Shown in pieces: positions 53,436 to 62,940 of a stretch of DNA of 64,000 nt. Source of the stretch: Paenibacillus sinopodophylli. Its GTDB lineage: Bacteria; Bacillota; Bacilli; Paenibacillales; Paenibacillaceae. The number at the start of each line of letters is the position of its first letter. The first letter of the stretch is position 1. The notes beneath the pieces were generated by a model. That model saw only the letters and a program-made list of their open reading frames with translations, had not been told where the DNA came from and did not search any database. The translations under genes and the position numbers were made by a program. The stretch spans positions 83,993 through 147,992 of the forward strand of contig NZ_VDBO01000012.1 of the NCBI RefSeq assembly GCF_005930355.1, written 5' to 3'.

Positions 53436-53982
53436 CCCATCTAATACCTTGCTTAAAACAATCGTAAGTTGGGCCCTTGTTCTTTTTTGTTCCTACATTT
53501 TTATAAATTTTGGAGTTTGTACAATCCATTTCACAGACTCTTCCCTGCCTGTTCTATGTTGATTGGTCGTCACCAGAGTTATTTCTTCACAGTAACAATC
53601 GCCATACCAGCCATTCTGTTACAGACAAAATAAAAAATGTTGTATTTCAACCACTGCTACTATTAATTGTCTGACTATCCATCCTAGAAGATGCGATATA
53701 TTACCTATCGCTGTAGGATATTCTACAATTGCGATGATTTCTAAATACTACACTAAAGCGAACATAACAAAGAACAGGTCAATCATGGTGGTAACTGACC
53801 ATAATCGACCCATTCATTGCAACGCAACAGCGTTATTAGGTTATAAAATTAATGCATTATTGTGCGTACAAACGATATGGAGAAATCTTTATGCAGGTAT
53901 TACTTGGGTTATTGGTTGAACGATGGGTTCATTCGGCACTGGGTAGCCCCACCAAAAAAAGAGCCTTGAGAATAACCTCTGA
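52773..53982. repeat. 1.2-kb duplicated block, copy B
   Basis: Nearly identical to 57921-59132. It covers the shared N-terminal toxin segment, ~300 gene-free bases upstream of the toxin start, and an inter-cassette repeat unit (hairpin near 53773-53811). It ends at AATAACCTCTGA, exactly where the two copies diverge. No gene is visible in 53496-53982. Confidence 0.9.
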
Positions 53983-54230
53983 GAGTCTGTAAAATAGATT
54001 CGTATTATGAGGTTAGCCAGCTTAATCTGGTTGACCTCATTTTCATTTACAATAGCAGTAGCCGGGGAGGACGATAAAATATCTGGGCAATAAGCCCGTT
54101 ACACAAACTGTCCACCTGCTATTGTGCAAACCATGATTAAGCTGGTTGAGACCTAGATCTCGAATAACACGCGAAGCTATGGACGTGCAATGGTTAGTAG
54201 GGCCTGCGATTTCATTTGTAGGAGGAGCTT
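53983..54230 (+). ncRNA. Candidate bridge RNA region of the IS110 element
   Basis: Non-coding region between the element's left end and the transposase start. IS110-group elements encode a guide (bridge) RNA here that specifies donor and target DNA. Local complementarity includes GAGGTTAGCC...GGTTGACCTC and AGCTTAATCTGGTTGA versus the later GATTAAGCTGGTTGAGAC. Existence of the RNA is inferred from the family; no fold was computed. Confidence 0.5.
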
Positions 54231-55427
54231 ATGAGACCTGTTATTGGCATTGATGTGTCTAAGGGAGAAAGCGAAGGATTCATCTTACTTGAAAGAAACA
54301 AACCCTACGGTAAATCCTTCCGCTTTCAGCATACTCATGAAGAAATGAATATCTTGTTACTAAAATGACAAGAGGTTGAAACGTTGGTCGGTCTGAGGCC
54401 CGTTGTTGTTCTCGAATCCACTGGGCATTACCATCTAGGAATTGTAGCTGTATTGCAAAAGAAGGGCTATGAGGTCATTACACTCCATCCACTTATCCCG
54501 CAACGTCCACGTAAATCCAAACTAAGGAAAGTGAAAACCGATGCCGAAGATGCTAAACATCTAGCAGAGCTCTTTTACAAAGAAGAGCTCCAGGCAGCTC
54601 CATTAAGAGCCCTTGAACAAGACGAGCTTCGATTCTTATGTAGGCAGCACGAAATGATTAGCCATACCAATGTTCAAGCCCAGCTTAACTTCCAATCGAT
54701 ATTGGATCAACTATTTCCGCTGTACTCCAACATATTTGGTCAGTTATTCTCCAAAACAGCACTTGAGGTGTTAAGGAAATATCCGACACCGGAACACGTC
54801 CTCATCACAAGTCATAGTGAAATGGAGACGATCATTCGTACACACTGCAATCGGTCAATGTCCTGGGCATCTCATGAAGCCGACGCGATCATTTGTGTTG
54901 CCAAGAACAGTCTCATCGTAGATTACAGCCCATCACAAGTCAGAGCACTGCTTCTTATGATTAGCTTGCTCATGGAGTATCAAAACCATCTTGCTGATCT
55001 TGAGCAAGCCATCAAAATCAAAGCAACAAGCATACAAGGTTTTGACTTATTGCGCTCTATTCCTGGTATTGGAGATAAGCTTGCGTCATCCATTCTTGCA
55101 GAGATTGGGGACATCTCCTCGTTCCCTCATGCCAAAAAACGTGTAGCATTTGCAGGTATTGATCCTAGCGTATTCTCATCAGGTAAGTTTGCAGCCACTA
55201 AGAATCGTATAACAAAACGAGGGTCTTCCCGTCTAAGAAGAGCGCTTTATCTGGCTGTGCTTTGCGGTATTCGAGGAGCAGTGAGAAACGAAAGTATTCG
55301 GAATTTTTATGACAAGAAGAGGCTTGAAGGAAAGCCTCACCGGGTTGCACTTATTGCTTGCACCAATAAATTATTGCATATCATTTTCGCCATGCTTAAA
55401 AAATCGGTTTATTACCGCCCTTCCTAA
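54231..55427 (+). pseudogene. IS110-family transposase with in-frame stop
   Basis: ATG 54231 follows AGGAGGAG. Frame reads MRPVIGIDVSKGESEGFILL (first Asp of the DEDD site) and is stopped by TGA at 54366-54368, codon 46. The same frame resumes QEVETLVGLRPVVVLESTGH, KTDAEDAKHLAELF and the C-terminal IPGIGDKLASSILAEIGDIS, GIDPSVFSSGKF, KRGSSRLRRALY. Only a single nonsense change separates it from a full ~398-residue enzyme. Confidence 0.88.
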
Positions 55428-55545
55428 CCATTTTAAAAAGGATAATTTTACAGTAAACTCCAGTTTTCACTGGGGTTACTTTCGTACTGTCTTTTCTGTA
55501 TTTTAGAAAATAAAATAGTTTGTGCGAAAGTATTGACATGATATT

Positions 55546-56890
55546 AGCTGGTTTGTGTAAACTCCAAAACCTATTAAAATGGTAGTATACGAAAGGTTGG
55601 GTAGTACACATGGGATTATGGACGAAACAGCAGCTCCGAGCATTCATCAAGGAGAATAAATTAGTTTCCGCACAGGATGCTCAAAACGCATTAAAAGAGT
55701 TGTTTGCTGAGACGCTGCAAGAGATGTTAGAGGGTGAAATAGATGCGCATCTAGGCTACCAGAAGCATGACGTGCAGGCCAAGCAGATCACCAATAGCCG
55801 TAATGGTAAGAGCAAGAAGAGCATCACTAGTGAGTATGGCGAGCAAGAAATCGTCATTCCTCGTGATCGTGAAGGTGAATTTGAACCGCTTGTCGTGAAA
55901 AAGCATCAGTCCAATGTGACGGGTATCGAAGACCAGATCATCGCCCTCTATGCAAAGGGTGTAAGCACGCGAGATATCCAAGACCATCTGCAAAACCTGT
56001 ATGGCATTGAGGTCTCACCGACCTTTATTTCCAACGTCACAAACAAAATCATTCCACTTATTAAAGAGTGGCAGAGCCGGCCGTTACAGGCGGTATATGC
56101 GGTCGTTTTCCTAGATGCTATACACTTTAAAGTGAAGCAGGACGGCGCTATTGTGAACAAAGCCGCCTATATGGTCATTGGTATCGACTTGGATGGCTGC
56201 AAAGATGTACTGGGCATGTGGATTGGTGAGCATGAGTCTGCTAAGTTCTGGCTCAGCGTCCTGAATGATCTGAAAAACCGCGGTGTACAAGACATTCTCA
56301 TTACATGCGTAGACAACCTAAAGGGCTTCACACAAGCGATTTCAGCTTGTTATCCGCAGACGGAAATTCAGAAATGCATCATTCATCAGATCCGTCATTC
56401 AACCCGTTTTGTCTCCTACAAAGATTTAAAGAAAGTCACGGCTGACCTCAAGCCTATCTACAAAGCCGTTAACGAGGAGATGGCCCTTCTAGAATTGGAT
56501 CGCTTCGAAGAAACTTGGGGCACCAAATACCCGCTTATCTTGCGCTCCTGGCGTAATAACTGGGACGAGCTTGCTACCTTCTTTAAGTACCCTGCAGAGA
56601 TCCGTAAAATCATTTATACGACTAACATTATTGAGAGTTACCATCGTCAGCTGCGCAAGGTGACGAAAGGCAAAAGCATCTTTCCGACAGACGAATCCTT
56701 ACTGAAAATGCTTTATCTGGCCACGATGGATGTTACACGTAAATGGACTGGCCGCGTACAGAACTGGGGCAAATGCTTCTTCAGCTTTCCGTTTTCTTTC
56801 CGGATCGCATTGGCCAGCATCTCAGATGAATGTTCTCCCCGAGGGGAGAAGCCTATTAAAAGAGTTTACACAAAAGATTTGACAGACACC
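55546..56890 (+). mobile_element. IS256-family insertion sequence
   Basis: Contains an IS256 transposase. TTTGTGTAAACTC (55552-55564) and its reverse complement GAGTTTACACAAA (56862-56874) are the matching inner ends. Outside these the right end continues AGATTTGACAGACACC but the left does not match, so the exact left end is uncertain or altered. It lies between the IS110 element and the EndoU/CdiI cassette. Confidence 0.8.
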
Positions 56891-56923
56891 GCTCTTGTTA
56901 TTAGAATTGTAAACAAGTTTTGA
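55610..56923 (+). pseudogene. IS256-family (mutator-type) transposase, frameshifted near the C-terminus
   Basis: Motifs: LGYQKHDVQAKQITNSRNGK, VPRD-type IVIPRDREGEFEPLVVKK, catalytic Asp in VVFLDAIHFKVKQDG, DILITCVDNLKGFTQAI, Glu in YTTNIIESYHRQLRKVTKGK. After QNWG the frame changes to CFFSFPFSFRIALAS and runs to 56923, while another frame gives the normal ending QMLLQLSVFFPDRIGQHLR then stop near 56829. One base appears lost around 56767. Activity is doubtful. Confidence 0.82.
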
Positions 56924-56974
56924 TTATTTATATCTATCTAAGTCATAATATGGGTTAGAAATGTTTTCGCCAAC

Positions 56975-57340
56975 TTATGCAATGTTGAACCTTTGTTTGA
57001 TTTCCATTAATCGAGCTTCAACCTCATCCTTAACAATTGGATTCCATGATAAATAGTCCAAACTTGCTTCATTTAGATACTGATAGAATGTTGGGTAATC
57101 CAATACAATTGTCTGATCTTCTTCTACCGCAGGGTAGTCAAAAAAATAACAAACTCCCGTATCTCCGAAATAACCTTCTTCCCACTCATCTAACTCACCA
57201 GCAAAAACACACCAAACACTCTCACTACCACCAAACCCATTTCCATTGCAATAGTTTTTAAGTGCTTCTAAAAAATATTTCCCCTCAAGGTGCCGATAAT
57301 ACATTTCCAATAATTCTTTCTCTGTTAATTTTACACTCAT
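56975..57340 (-). CDS. CdiI-type immunity protein to EndoU ribonuclease
   Basis: 121 residues from ATG 57340, which follows AGGAGGATG. YCNGNGFGGSESVWCVFAGE, EEGYFGDTGVCYFFDYPA, DYPTFYQYLNEASLDYLSWN, KDEVEARLMEIKQRF match the ribonuclease-toxin immunity family commonly annotated CdiI. It is placed 19 bases downstream of the EndoU toxin stop. Confidence 0.85.
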   Translation of the reverse strand: MSVKLTEKELLEMYYRHLEGKYFLEALKNYCNGNGFGGSESVWCVFAGELDEWEEGYFGDTGVCYFFDYPAVEEDQTIVLDYPTFYQYLNEASLDYLSWNPIVKDEVEARLMEIKQRFNIA

Positions 57341-57359
57341 CAAATCATCCTCCTAGAAA

Positions 57360-58583
57360 TTATTCTGATATGGTCGGAAAGAAGTTAGTCACTTTTCCAT
57401 TTTCATCAAGGTATCCCGTGAATTTCAAACCATTTGATGCTGTTCCTCGAATTTCCCTACCCACAATTTTTCCATTCGCCATCGCTTCTTTCCCCCATTG
57501 TATTATTTGATCATTCGAGATTACACTTGGATCATATACAGTTTTAGGATGTGAGATATTTTTATACTGATCAGGTATTACATTCAATTCCCTATCAAGT
57601 GCTGGAAGTCTATAGTGAATTTGATAGACTCCAGAAATTGTGGAATGTGGCGTTTTGGAAACAATAAGGTCATCAAGATTCCAACCTTGATCTGTTAAAA
57701 TCTTTTCGAAACTATCTAAATTGTGACCCCCGACAATGCCCTTATTCCCTTTCCTTACAATACTTTGTGCATTTATTAGATGATCGTCAAAACCGCCTAC
57801 ATACTCGAAATTATTCTTAGTCACCCATGTAACATTATCATCACTATATTTTGAACGGAAGTACTCGTCCCATTCTTCCCCTGTTCGAGGGCTCTCAGCA
57901 TCTTTACCCGTCCCCGCATTATCCAACGGCTTATCCTGATTAGGCTTTAAGTGCTCGTCTACATTGGAGGTTATGTCATCAACTTTGGAAGGTATAGGCT
58001 CACTCTTAGGCGGCTTAGGGACCTTCGGTGCCCGTTTCAGTACTAACTGCAGGCCTTTACCTATTCCCGCAGATAAAAGCGAGGGGATTATTATACCTCC
58101 CGCATAATTCAATCGCGAATCTGTATCCCCGTTAATCACGCTTTCGTTGAATTCATCGATTAATGCCTGCGCCTCTTTCCGCGCCTTTTCTGGATTATTC
58201 GTAAGAAACGATGGCAGCTCTTCTATATTCCCTTCCCTTATATTCTTAGCGATATCCATCACGCCGTCTACTGTACCTGTAATTGCATCTATTCCACCTT
58301 GAACGAAGCTTCCTATTCCTGCTATGACTTTCCACTTTGCATCATTAATTTTCTTTGCCATTTGCCATTGATATAGCTCAATAGCGGATGGCGCTGGGCA
58401 ACCATTTATTCGCCCATAATAATCCTGATCCGAGCGTTGGTATGCAGCAAAATCAATGCCTTTATGAAATGGATTGAAAGGAAAGTATCCATCTAGCAGC
58501 GCTTGAGATTGGTTATGACCAAGCATACTTGCCCGCATCGTTCTGCTATTCGTCGGCTGGAATTTATCCTTGTTCGACTCCAC
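57360..58583 (-). CDS. Orphan polymorphic toxin cassette, EndoU-family nuclease C-terminus
   Basis: 407 residues. N-terminal ~230 residues are shared with the deaminase-like toxin. After PLDNAGTGKD the unique part has GIVGGHNLDSFEKILTDQ (first catalytic His), TPHSTISGVYQIHYRLPALD and KTVYDPSVISNDQIIQWGKE, the layout of bacterial EndoU RNase toxins. Start GTG 58583 lacks a ribosome site. The frame upstream is coding-like but closed by a TAA ten codons earlier (after GCC), so it looks like a silent orphan cassette rather than a complete toxin gene. Confidence 0.85.
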   Translation of the reverse strand: MESNKDKFQPTNSRTMRASMLGHNQSQALLDGYFPFNPFHKGIDFAAYQRSDQDYYGRINGCPAPSAIELYQWQMAKKINDAKWKVIAGIGSFVQGGIDAITGTVDGVMDIAKNIREGNIEELPSFLTNNPEKARKEAQALIDEFNESVINGDTDSRLNYAGGIIIPSLLSAGIGKGLQLVLKRAPKVPKPPKSEPIPSKVDDITSNVDEHLKPNQDKPLDNAGTGKDAESPRTGEEWDEYFRSKYSDDNVTWVTKNNFEYVGGFDDHLINAQSIVRKGNKGIVGGHNLDSFEKILTDQGWNLDDLIVSKTPHSTISGVYQIHYRLPALDRELNVIPDQYKNISHPKTVYDPSVISNDQIIQWGKEAMANGKIVGREIRGTASNGLKFTGYLDENGKVTNFFPTISE

Positions 58584-59132
58584 CCTTTCTAATACCTTGC
58601 TTAAAACAAACGTAAGTTAGGCCCTTGTTCTTTTTTTGCTCCTGCATTTTTATAGGTTTTGGAACTTACATAATCCATTTCACAGACTCTTCCCAGCCTG
58701 TTCTATGTTGATTGGTCGTCACCAGAGTTATTTCTTCACAGTAACAATCGCCATACCATGCCGTTCTGTTACAGACAAAATAAAAAATGTTGTATTTCAA
58801 CCACTGCTACTATTAATTGTCTGACTATCCATCCTAGAAGATGCGATATATTACCTATCGCTGTAGGATATTCTACAGTTGCGATGATTTCTAAAAACTA
58901 CACTAAAGCGAACATAACAAAGAACAGGTCACTCATGGTAGTAACTGACCATAATCGACCCATTCATTACAACGCAACAGCGTTATTAGGTTATAAAATT
59001 AATGCATTTTTATGCGTACAAACGATATGGAGAAATCTTTATGCAGGTATTACTTGGGTTATTGGTTGAACGATAGGTTCATTCGGCACTGGGTAGCCCC
59101 ACCAAAAAAAGAGCCTTGAGAATAACCTCTGA
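57921..59132. repeat. 1.2-kb duplicated block, copy C
   Basis: Counterpart of 52773-53982 with few differences. It includes the shared toxin segment, the ~300-base upstream stretch and a repeat unit with hairpin near 58923-58960. The gene-free interval 58584-59163 consists almost wholly of this repeat. Confidence 0.9.
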
Positions 59133-59163
59133 TCGCATTTTGGTTAATCATCAGGTACCACAA

Positions 59164-59649
59164 CTAATCTCGAGTTAACTCTCTTGGATCTTTATAGCAC
59201 CATTCACTCTTGTATGGCATTTCAGTAATATTATCCAGTTCCTCTAGAGCATAAAACCATTCTTCCTCAACCCATATTTTTGCAGTCGGATGGATCTTAA
59301 GTATAGCATGGGAAAATCGTAATAATAGATCTTCATTATCATCAAAATCGTCAGATACTACCGCTTTAAAATACTCAATATTCGTATCATCCCATTTAAA
59401 ACTAACTATTTGAAAATCATGCGGTTCGTCATACACACTAAAGCAAAGAGTTCTTGAATAATTCTCCCTAAATGGTATATCACTTATATATACTCGAGTG
59501 TACTTTAGTGTTCCTTCACTATCGTAAGTTTCTTCGTCACTATCAAAGAAAAGATTCTCCTCTATACATATTTTTTTAAGATCCCTCAATAAATCATTTG
59601 CCGAAGTACTTTCTCCACGTTTAAACAACAAAAAGGATGACATTCCCAT
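59164..59649 (-). CDS. Immunity-type protein, paralogue of 62941-63417
   Basis: 161 residues: MGMSSFLLFKRGESTSANDL, YISDIPFRENYSRTLCFSVY, VSDDFDDNEDLLLRFSHAIL, and KIWVEEEWFYALEELDNITE. About one third identical to the other copy, same length and plan. Acidic, no catalytic motif. Its ATG overlaps the stop of a toxin remnant as TAATG, so translation was coupled to the lost toxin. Confidence 0.72.
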   Translation of the reverse strand: MGMSSFLLFKRGESTSANDLLRDLKKICIEENLFFDSDEETYDSEGTLKYTRVYISDIPFRENYSRTLCFSVYDEPHDFQIVSFKWDDTNIEYFKAVVSDDFDDNEDLLLRFSHAILKIHPTAKIWVEEEWFYALEELDNITEMPYKSEWCYKDPRELTRD

Positions 59650-59753
59650 TACTTCAATACTCCCCCTAACTCTTCTAGCGAATTTACAACTGTTACACCC
59701 TTACTATTAAGTTCTTGAATCATTTTAGTTGTTTGAGGATTTGAGGTATCAAT
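59649..59753 (-). pseudogene. Toxin C-terminal remnant cut by a truncated IS110
   Basis: Encodes IDTSNPQTTKMIQELNSKG then VTVVNSLEELGGVLK and TAA, homologous to the end of the toxin at 63417-64000. Its 5' side joins the IS110 fragment at about 59755. Confidence 0.85.
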
Positions 59754-59755
59754 TT

Positions 59756-60265
59756 GTAAGATGGATAATGATAGCTTAACTGCTGATGTAGTTGGTTCTT
59801 TAGCATTGCGGTGTGTTTGACGATAGAGTTCCGTCTTGCTACCACTTGCCCCATTGTCCAGTAAATGTCCTGCGGATTCGCATCGGGCAACTCATCGAGC
59901 CTTGAGAGCAGTACCTTGGCAATGCAGAACGCATCCCAACTATCGCTCTTTTGTGTTGTAGCATTGCTCATACGTTCATTGTAGGAAAGAGCCGAATTGA
60001 CTTCCTTGACGATTTGTTTGTTCTCGACAAGGTGAACGGCAATTGACCTGCCGTTGCCGGCCGTATCTTCTAAGCCATATACAGGGGTCAAGCCTTTTGG
60101 CGTATGCTTCTTGACGAACTTCATCAGGTCATCGAAGGCAGACGGTTTATTCTCGATTTGGATTTCGCCTAACCGCTCATTCCAACAGTTGATGATAACA
60201 GCGGTATGTTGAGCCTTATGTAAATCCATTCCAACATAGATATGCATTTGCTTGTAGTGCGACAA
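59756..60265 (-). pseudogene. Truncated IS110-family transposase (N-terminal domain only)
   Basis: HIYVGMDLHKAQHTAVIINC (first Asp), VYGLEDTAGNGRSIAVHLVE (Glu), SNATTQKSDSWDAFCIAKVL (Asp pair): the DEDD catalytic half. After LSYHYPSYK the frame runs into toxin sequence (LIPQILKQLK), so the Tnp-C half with the serine is missing. A different lineage from the IS110 at 54231. Its upstream ~130 bases may hold a remnant guide-RNA region. Confidence 0.85.
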
Positions 60266-60391
60266 AAGGATTCACCCCTGTTTACGGATTTGTAAGTTAG
60301 CTTGACGGTAGGTAAAGAATGGGTGCAACCCCAGTTCGAGCGTTAACCTTTCGGTTCGCAGTGGGACGCAAGCATCTCCATTCAATGTCCG

Positions 60392-61166
60392 TCAAAGGAT
60401 GGCTTGATGTAAGCCCTCCGCTGTTATATCTCCATAGCGGTATATGCCGCTATAAAAATCACGTCTGTCTAAGATTCGTTTGACTTGCACTTTTGTAAAC
60501 AAACTGCCTTGCTGTGTCGTAAAACCTTCTTCGTTCAATGATTCTGCGATTTGGGTCAACGTCCATATTGGATGTTGTTCCTTTATTTCAAATACTCTGC
60601 GGACGGTTTGGGCTTGCTTCTCGTCTACTTGGATACACTTCTGACCCTTCTTAGCCTTGTAGCCGAAGGTTGCCCTTCCACCTGCATAGCCGCCCTGTTC
60701 AGCTTTCTTGTAACGCCCCCGACCTAACTTGAGGGCAATTTCAAGCCGTTGGTACTGGTCAAGCAGTTCCATTAAGCCGTTAATCAAGAAGTCATTCAGG
60801 TCTTTCTTGTGAATGCTGTAGGTTGGTTGTTCAATGCTCCGAACGTCCACTCCATGCTTCTTGAACTCTCGATGCACCAACACTTTCACGATGTCAGACC
60901 GCCATAAACGGCTTGTATTGAGGACAACAACGGCATCAATGCCTTGTAGACAGGGCGGCTAACATGCTCTGAAAGCCGATTCTGTCCACCTCAAGGGCTT
61001 CCTCATTGACTCTTGCCCCACTAATACCTTCATCGCTGTATATGTTCATCAGATTCCATCCTTGTTCCTGACAGTAGGAGCGAATTTCATCTTGTTGGTA
61101 CGCTAAACTGTAGCCATCCTTGGCTTGACCTTGTGTTGAAACTCGAACGTAGCCGATGACATTCAT
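60392..61166 (-). pseudogene. Serine recombinase (resolvase plus recombinase domain), frameshifted
   Basis: N-terminal resolvase part MNVIGYVRVSTQGQAKDGYS with the catalytic Ser, YSDEGISGARVNE. The frame shifts near 60947-60954 (stop after LSTRH). The next frame continues QGIDAVVVLNTSRLWRSD, EFKKHGVDVRSIEQPTYS and the recombinase domain AGGRATFGYKAKKGQKC, WTLTQIAESLNEEGFTT. A single-base insertion would explain it. Probably mobilised the adjacent Rep/XRE element. Confidence 0.85.
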
Positions 61167-61208
61167 GCTGTTTCCTCCCCACCGTTACAGAAATTCAGAT
61201 TAATGTAA

Positions 61209-61247
61209 CGCCTAGTAGATACATTTTAATTATATATCGACTAGGCG
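61209..61247. promoter_or_regulatory. 13-bp-arm palindrome between recombinase and XRE genes
   Basis: CGCCTAGTAGATA and TATCGACTAGGCG are inverted copies (12 of 13) around a 13-base AT-rich centre. It lies in the divergent promoter region; either an operator for the XRE protein or a crossover site for the recombinase. Confidence 0.65.
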
Positions 61248-61328
61248 ATACAATCAATCACTTTTATTACCGTAATATTCCCCTTATAATAAAGAGAAGA
61301 TTGTCCGAATGGGAAAGAAGGATAAATT

Positions 61329-61532
61329 ATGCCTGTTGTCGTGAAACTCAAGGAAATCCTTGCTGAGAGGAAAATGTCTCAACGTGAACTTGCCCGAATT
61401 ACGGGATTAAGACCAAATACAATAAGTCATTTATGTTCAAATGAAGTTGATAGGGTACATCTAAGTACTTTCGAAGTCATCTGCAAGACGCTCGATATAC
61501 AACTTCATGAATTAATTGTCATGGAGGATTAA
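61329..61532 (+). CDS. Small XRE/Cro-type regulator
   Basis: 67 residues, a single helix-turn-helix domain: KLKEILAERKMSQRELARIT, GLRPNTISHLCSNEVDR, FEVICKTLDIQLHELI. ATG 61329 follows GAAGG. Divergent from the recombinase and convergent with the Rep-like gene; likely controls the element. Confidence 0.9.
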   Translation: MPVVVKLKEILAERKMSQRELARITGLRPNTISHLCSNEVDRVHLSTFEVICKTLDIQLHELIVMED

Positions 61533-61540
61533 TAATGCTA

Positions 61541-62386
61541 TCAAGCTATTGGAACTTTGCTCACTACGCCGCCCAGTATTGCACATGGTAGTGTTATAAC
61601 ATTCTCCCATTGCTCTGCCGCTACATTATCAAAATCGAGAATTGAGCGTTTCCTCATTTCATCCTCGATTTGCCTACGGTAATACCCTGTGACTTGACTC
61701 TGTTCCAATTCCCCGTTCATCAGTCCCTTTACTCTTGGTTGAAGTTTCGATTTCAACTGTTCCGATGAAGTCAGATGAGCACACAGGTAATACCTGTTAA
61801 ACAAGGGCGGATATTGAACTAAAAGATGAAGCGGTATCTTCTCTTTCGGAGCATACACGATTTCGAACCTCGTCAACTCCCCGTTGATTATCTCCCCATG
61901 CTTTTCCTTTAGTTCCAACTTCTTATCATAAATTCGACAGTATCCTGCTACCTGACGCTGATGTCTTTCATTTGAGTAACGAGTTCCTTTCTCATTGTGC
62001 ATGTTCCGCCCCGTCAGTGATAAAGTAAACAATTCAGACAAGGGCAAAGGAATGTCAAATGCTACATCACAGCGAACAAAGAGAATATCTTGACAAACTC
62101 TCTTCATTTGCATGAGCCATGACTTGAAATGAATCAAACTATCAGGATGACATTCGATTCGAAGCGTATGTTTTCTAGACCTCTTGGCATACACAAGTTG
62201 ATAAGAAATATGCAAATAATGTTCTTTATCGTTGACTTGGATGTGATACCTAAATCCTTTATCAAGGACGTAAAACGAAGCATTCAAGTAATGACTTAAC
62301 CGTTGCCTAAAGGGATTGAAGAAACTCCAATAGACATTGGTAAAATCAATAACAATACGGTCAATCGAAACTCTGATTCCTTGCAT
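61541..62386 (-). CDS. Rep-like (plasmid/element replication initiation) protein
   Basis: 281 residues from ATG 62386, preceded by GGGGG at six bases. MQGIRVSIDRIVIDFTNVYW at the N-terminus, FVRCDVAFDIPLPL, and GYCRIYDKKLELKEKHGEII with ELTRFEIVYAPKE look like replication initiation factors of rolling-circle-type plasmids and integrative elements. I cannot name the family firmly. Its neighbours (XRE, serine recombinase) fit an integrated plasmid-like element. Confidence 0.5.
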   Translation of the reverse strand: MQGIRVSIDRIVIDFTNVYWSFFNPFRQRLSHYLNASFYVLDKGFRYHIQVNDKEHYLHISYQLVYAKRSRKHTLRIECHPDSLIHFKSWLMQMKRVCQDILFVRCDVAFDIPLPLSELFTLSLTGRNMHNEKGTRYSNERHQRQVAGYCRIYDKKLELKEKHGEIINGELTRFEIVYAPKEKIPLHLLVQYPPLFNRYYLCAHLTSSEQLKSKLQPRVKGLMNGELEQSQVTGYYRRQIEDEMRKRSILDFDNVAAEQWENVITLPCAILGGVVSKVPIA

Positions 62387-62399
62387 GTTCAGCCCCCAA

Positions 62400-62423
62400 C
62401 CGAAATTTTTTAACGAATTTCGG
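62400..62423. promoter_or_regulatory. Inverted repeat just upstream of the Rep-like ribosome site
   Basis: CCGAAATT-TTTTAACG-AATTTCGG, an 8-bp perfect stem directly before GGGGGCTGAAC-ATG. It could be an operator or an mRNA hairpin limiting Rep synthesis. Confidence 0.55.
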
Positions 62424-62499
62424 ACTATATTAGAGGGCAAGGTGGCTAGCCTTAAACCGTTACCTTACCTGTATATATTGACTGGCACGTTACCAGATT

Positions 62500-62895
62500 G
62501 TTATTGACACAGTAATCATCGTTGCAATGGTCAGTTATGTTGCGGAGAAAGTGCTATTCTTTGTTTAGCCACCCTTACTATAGTTGTCGCACTATCCATC
62601 TTGAAAGTTGCGATTCATGTCCTACTCACCATCCCTATCGTTGCATAGTAATCTACAGTTGCGAATGAATTTGAGAAAACCGTAAGAAAACGAAGATAAC
62701 AAAAAACAGGTCAATCATGGTAGTATCTGACCATAATCGACCTGTTTAGCGTATCGCCTTAGCGTTATTTAGGTTACATATTTAGTATTAATGTACGTAC
62801 AAACGAAATCAGAATTTCTTTATACGGGGGTATTACATGGGTTAGATGTGCTATTTGTTGAATGATGGTTTCATTCGGCACTGGGTAGCCCCCAC
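62500..62895. repeat. Inter-cassette repeat, copy D
   Basis: Diverged relative of blocks B and C: TTGTCGCACTATCCATCTTG, ATCCCTATCGTTGCATAGTA, then the hairpin at 62705-62746 (17-bp arms) followed on the minus strand by TTTTTTGTT, then GGGGGTATTACATGGGTTAG and GCACTGGGTAGCCCCC. It fills most of the gene-free gap 62441-62940 and would terminate the toxin/immunity transcript at its right. Confidence 0.8.
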
Positions 62896-62940
62896 TGCAT
62901 TCACTAAGGAAGAACTCTATTCAACATTACTAAGTCAGCA

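Larger units (their letters stand above)
53983..55440 (+). mobile_element. IS110-family insertion sequence
   Basis: Starts where duplicate block B loses identity with block C. A ~245-base non-coding left region is followed by an IS110 transposase gene. No terminal inverted repeats are seen, as usual for IS110. The right end is approximate. Confidence 0.75.

Noticed and set aside
53496..53740. Coding potential upstream of the deaminase-like toxin
   Set aside because: All frames are broken by stops in both duplicated copies; treated as non-coding or decayed sequence.
55396..55650. Minus-strand frame between IS110 and IS256
   Set aside because: Crosses the ends of both elements and has no homology or ribosome site that I can see.
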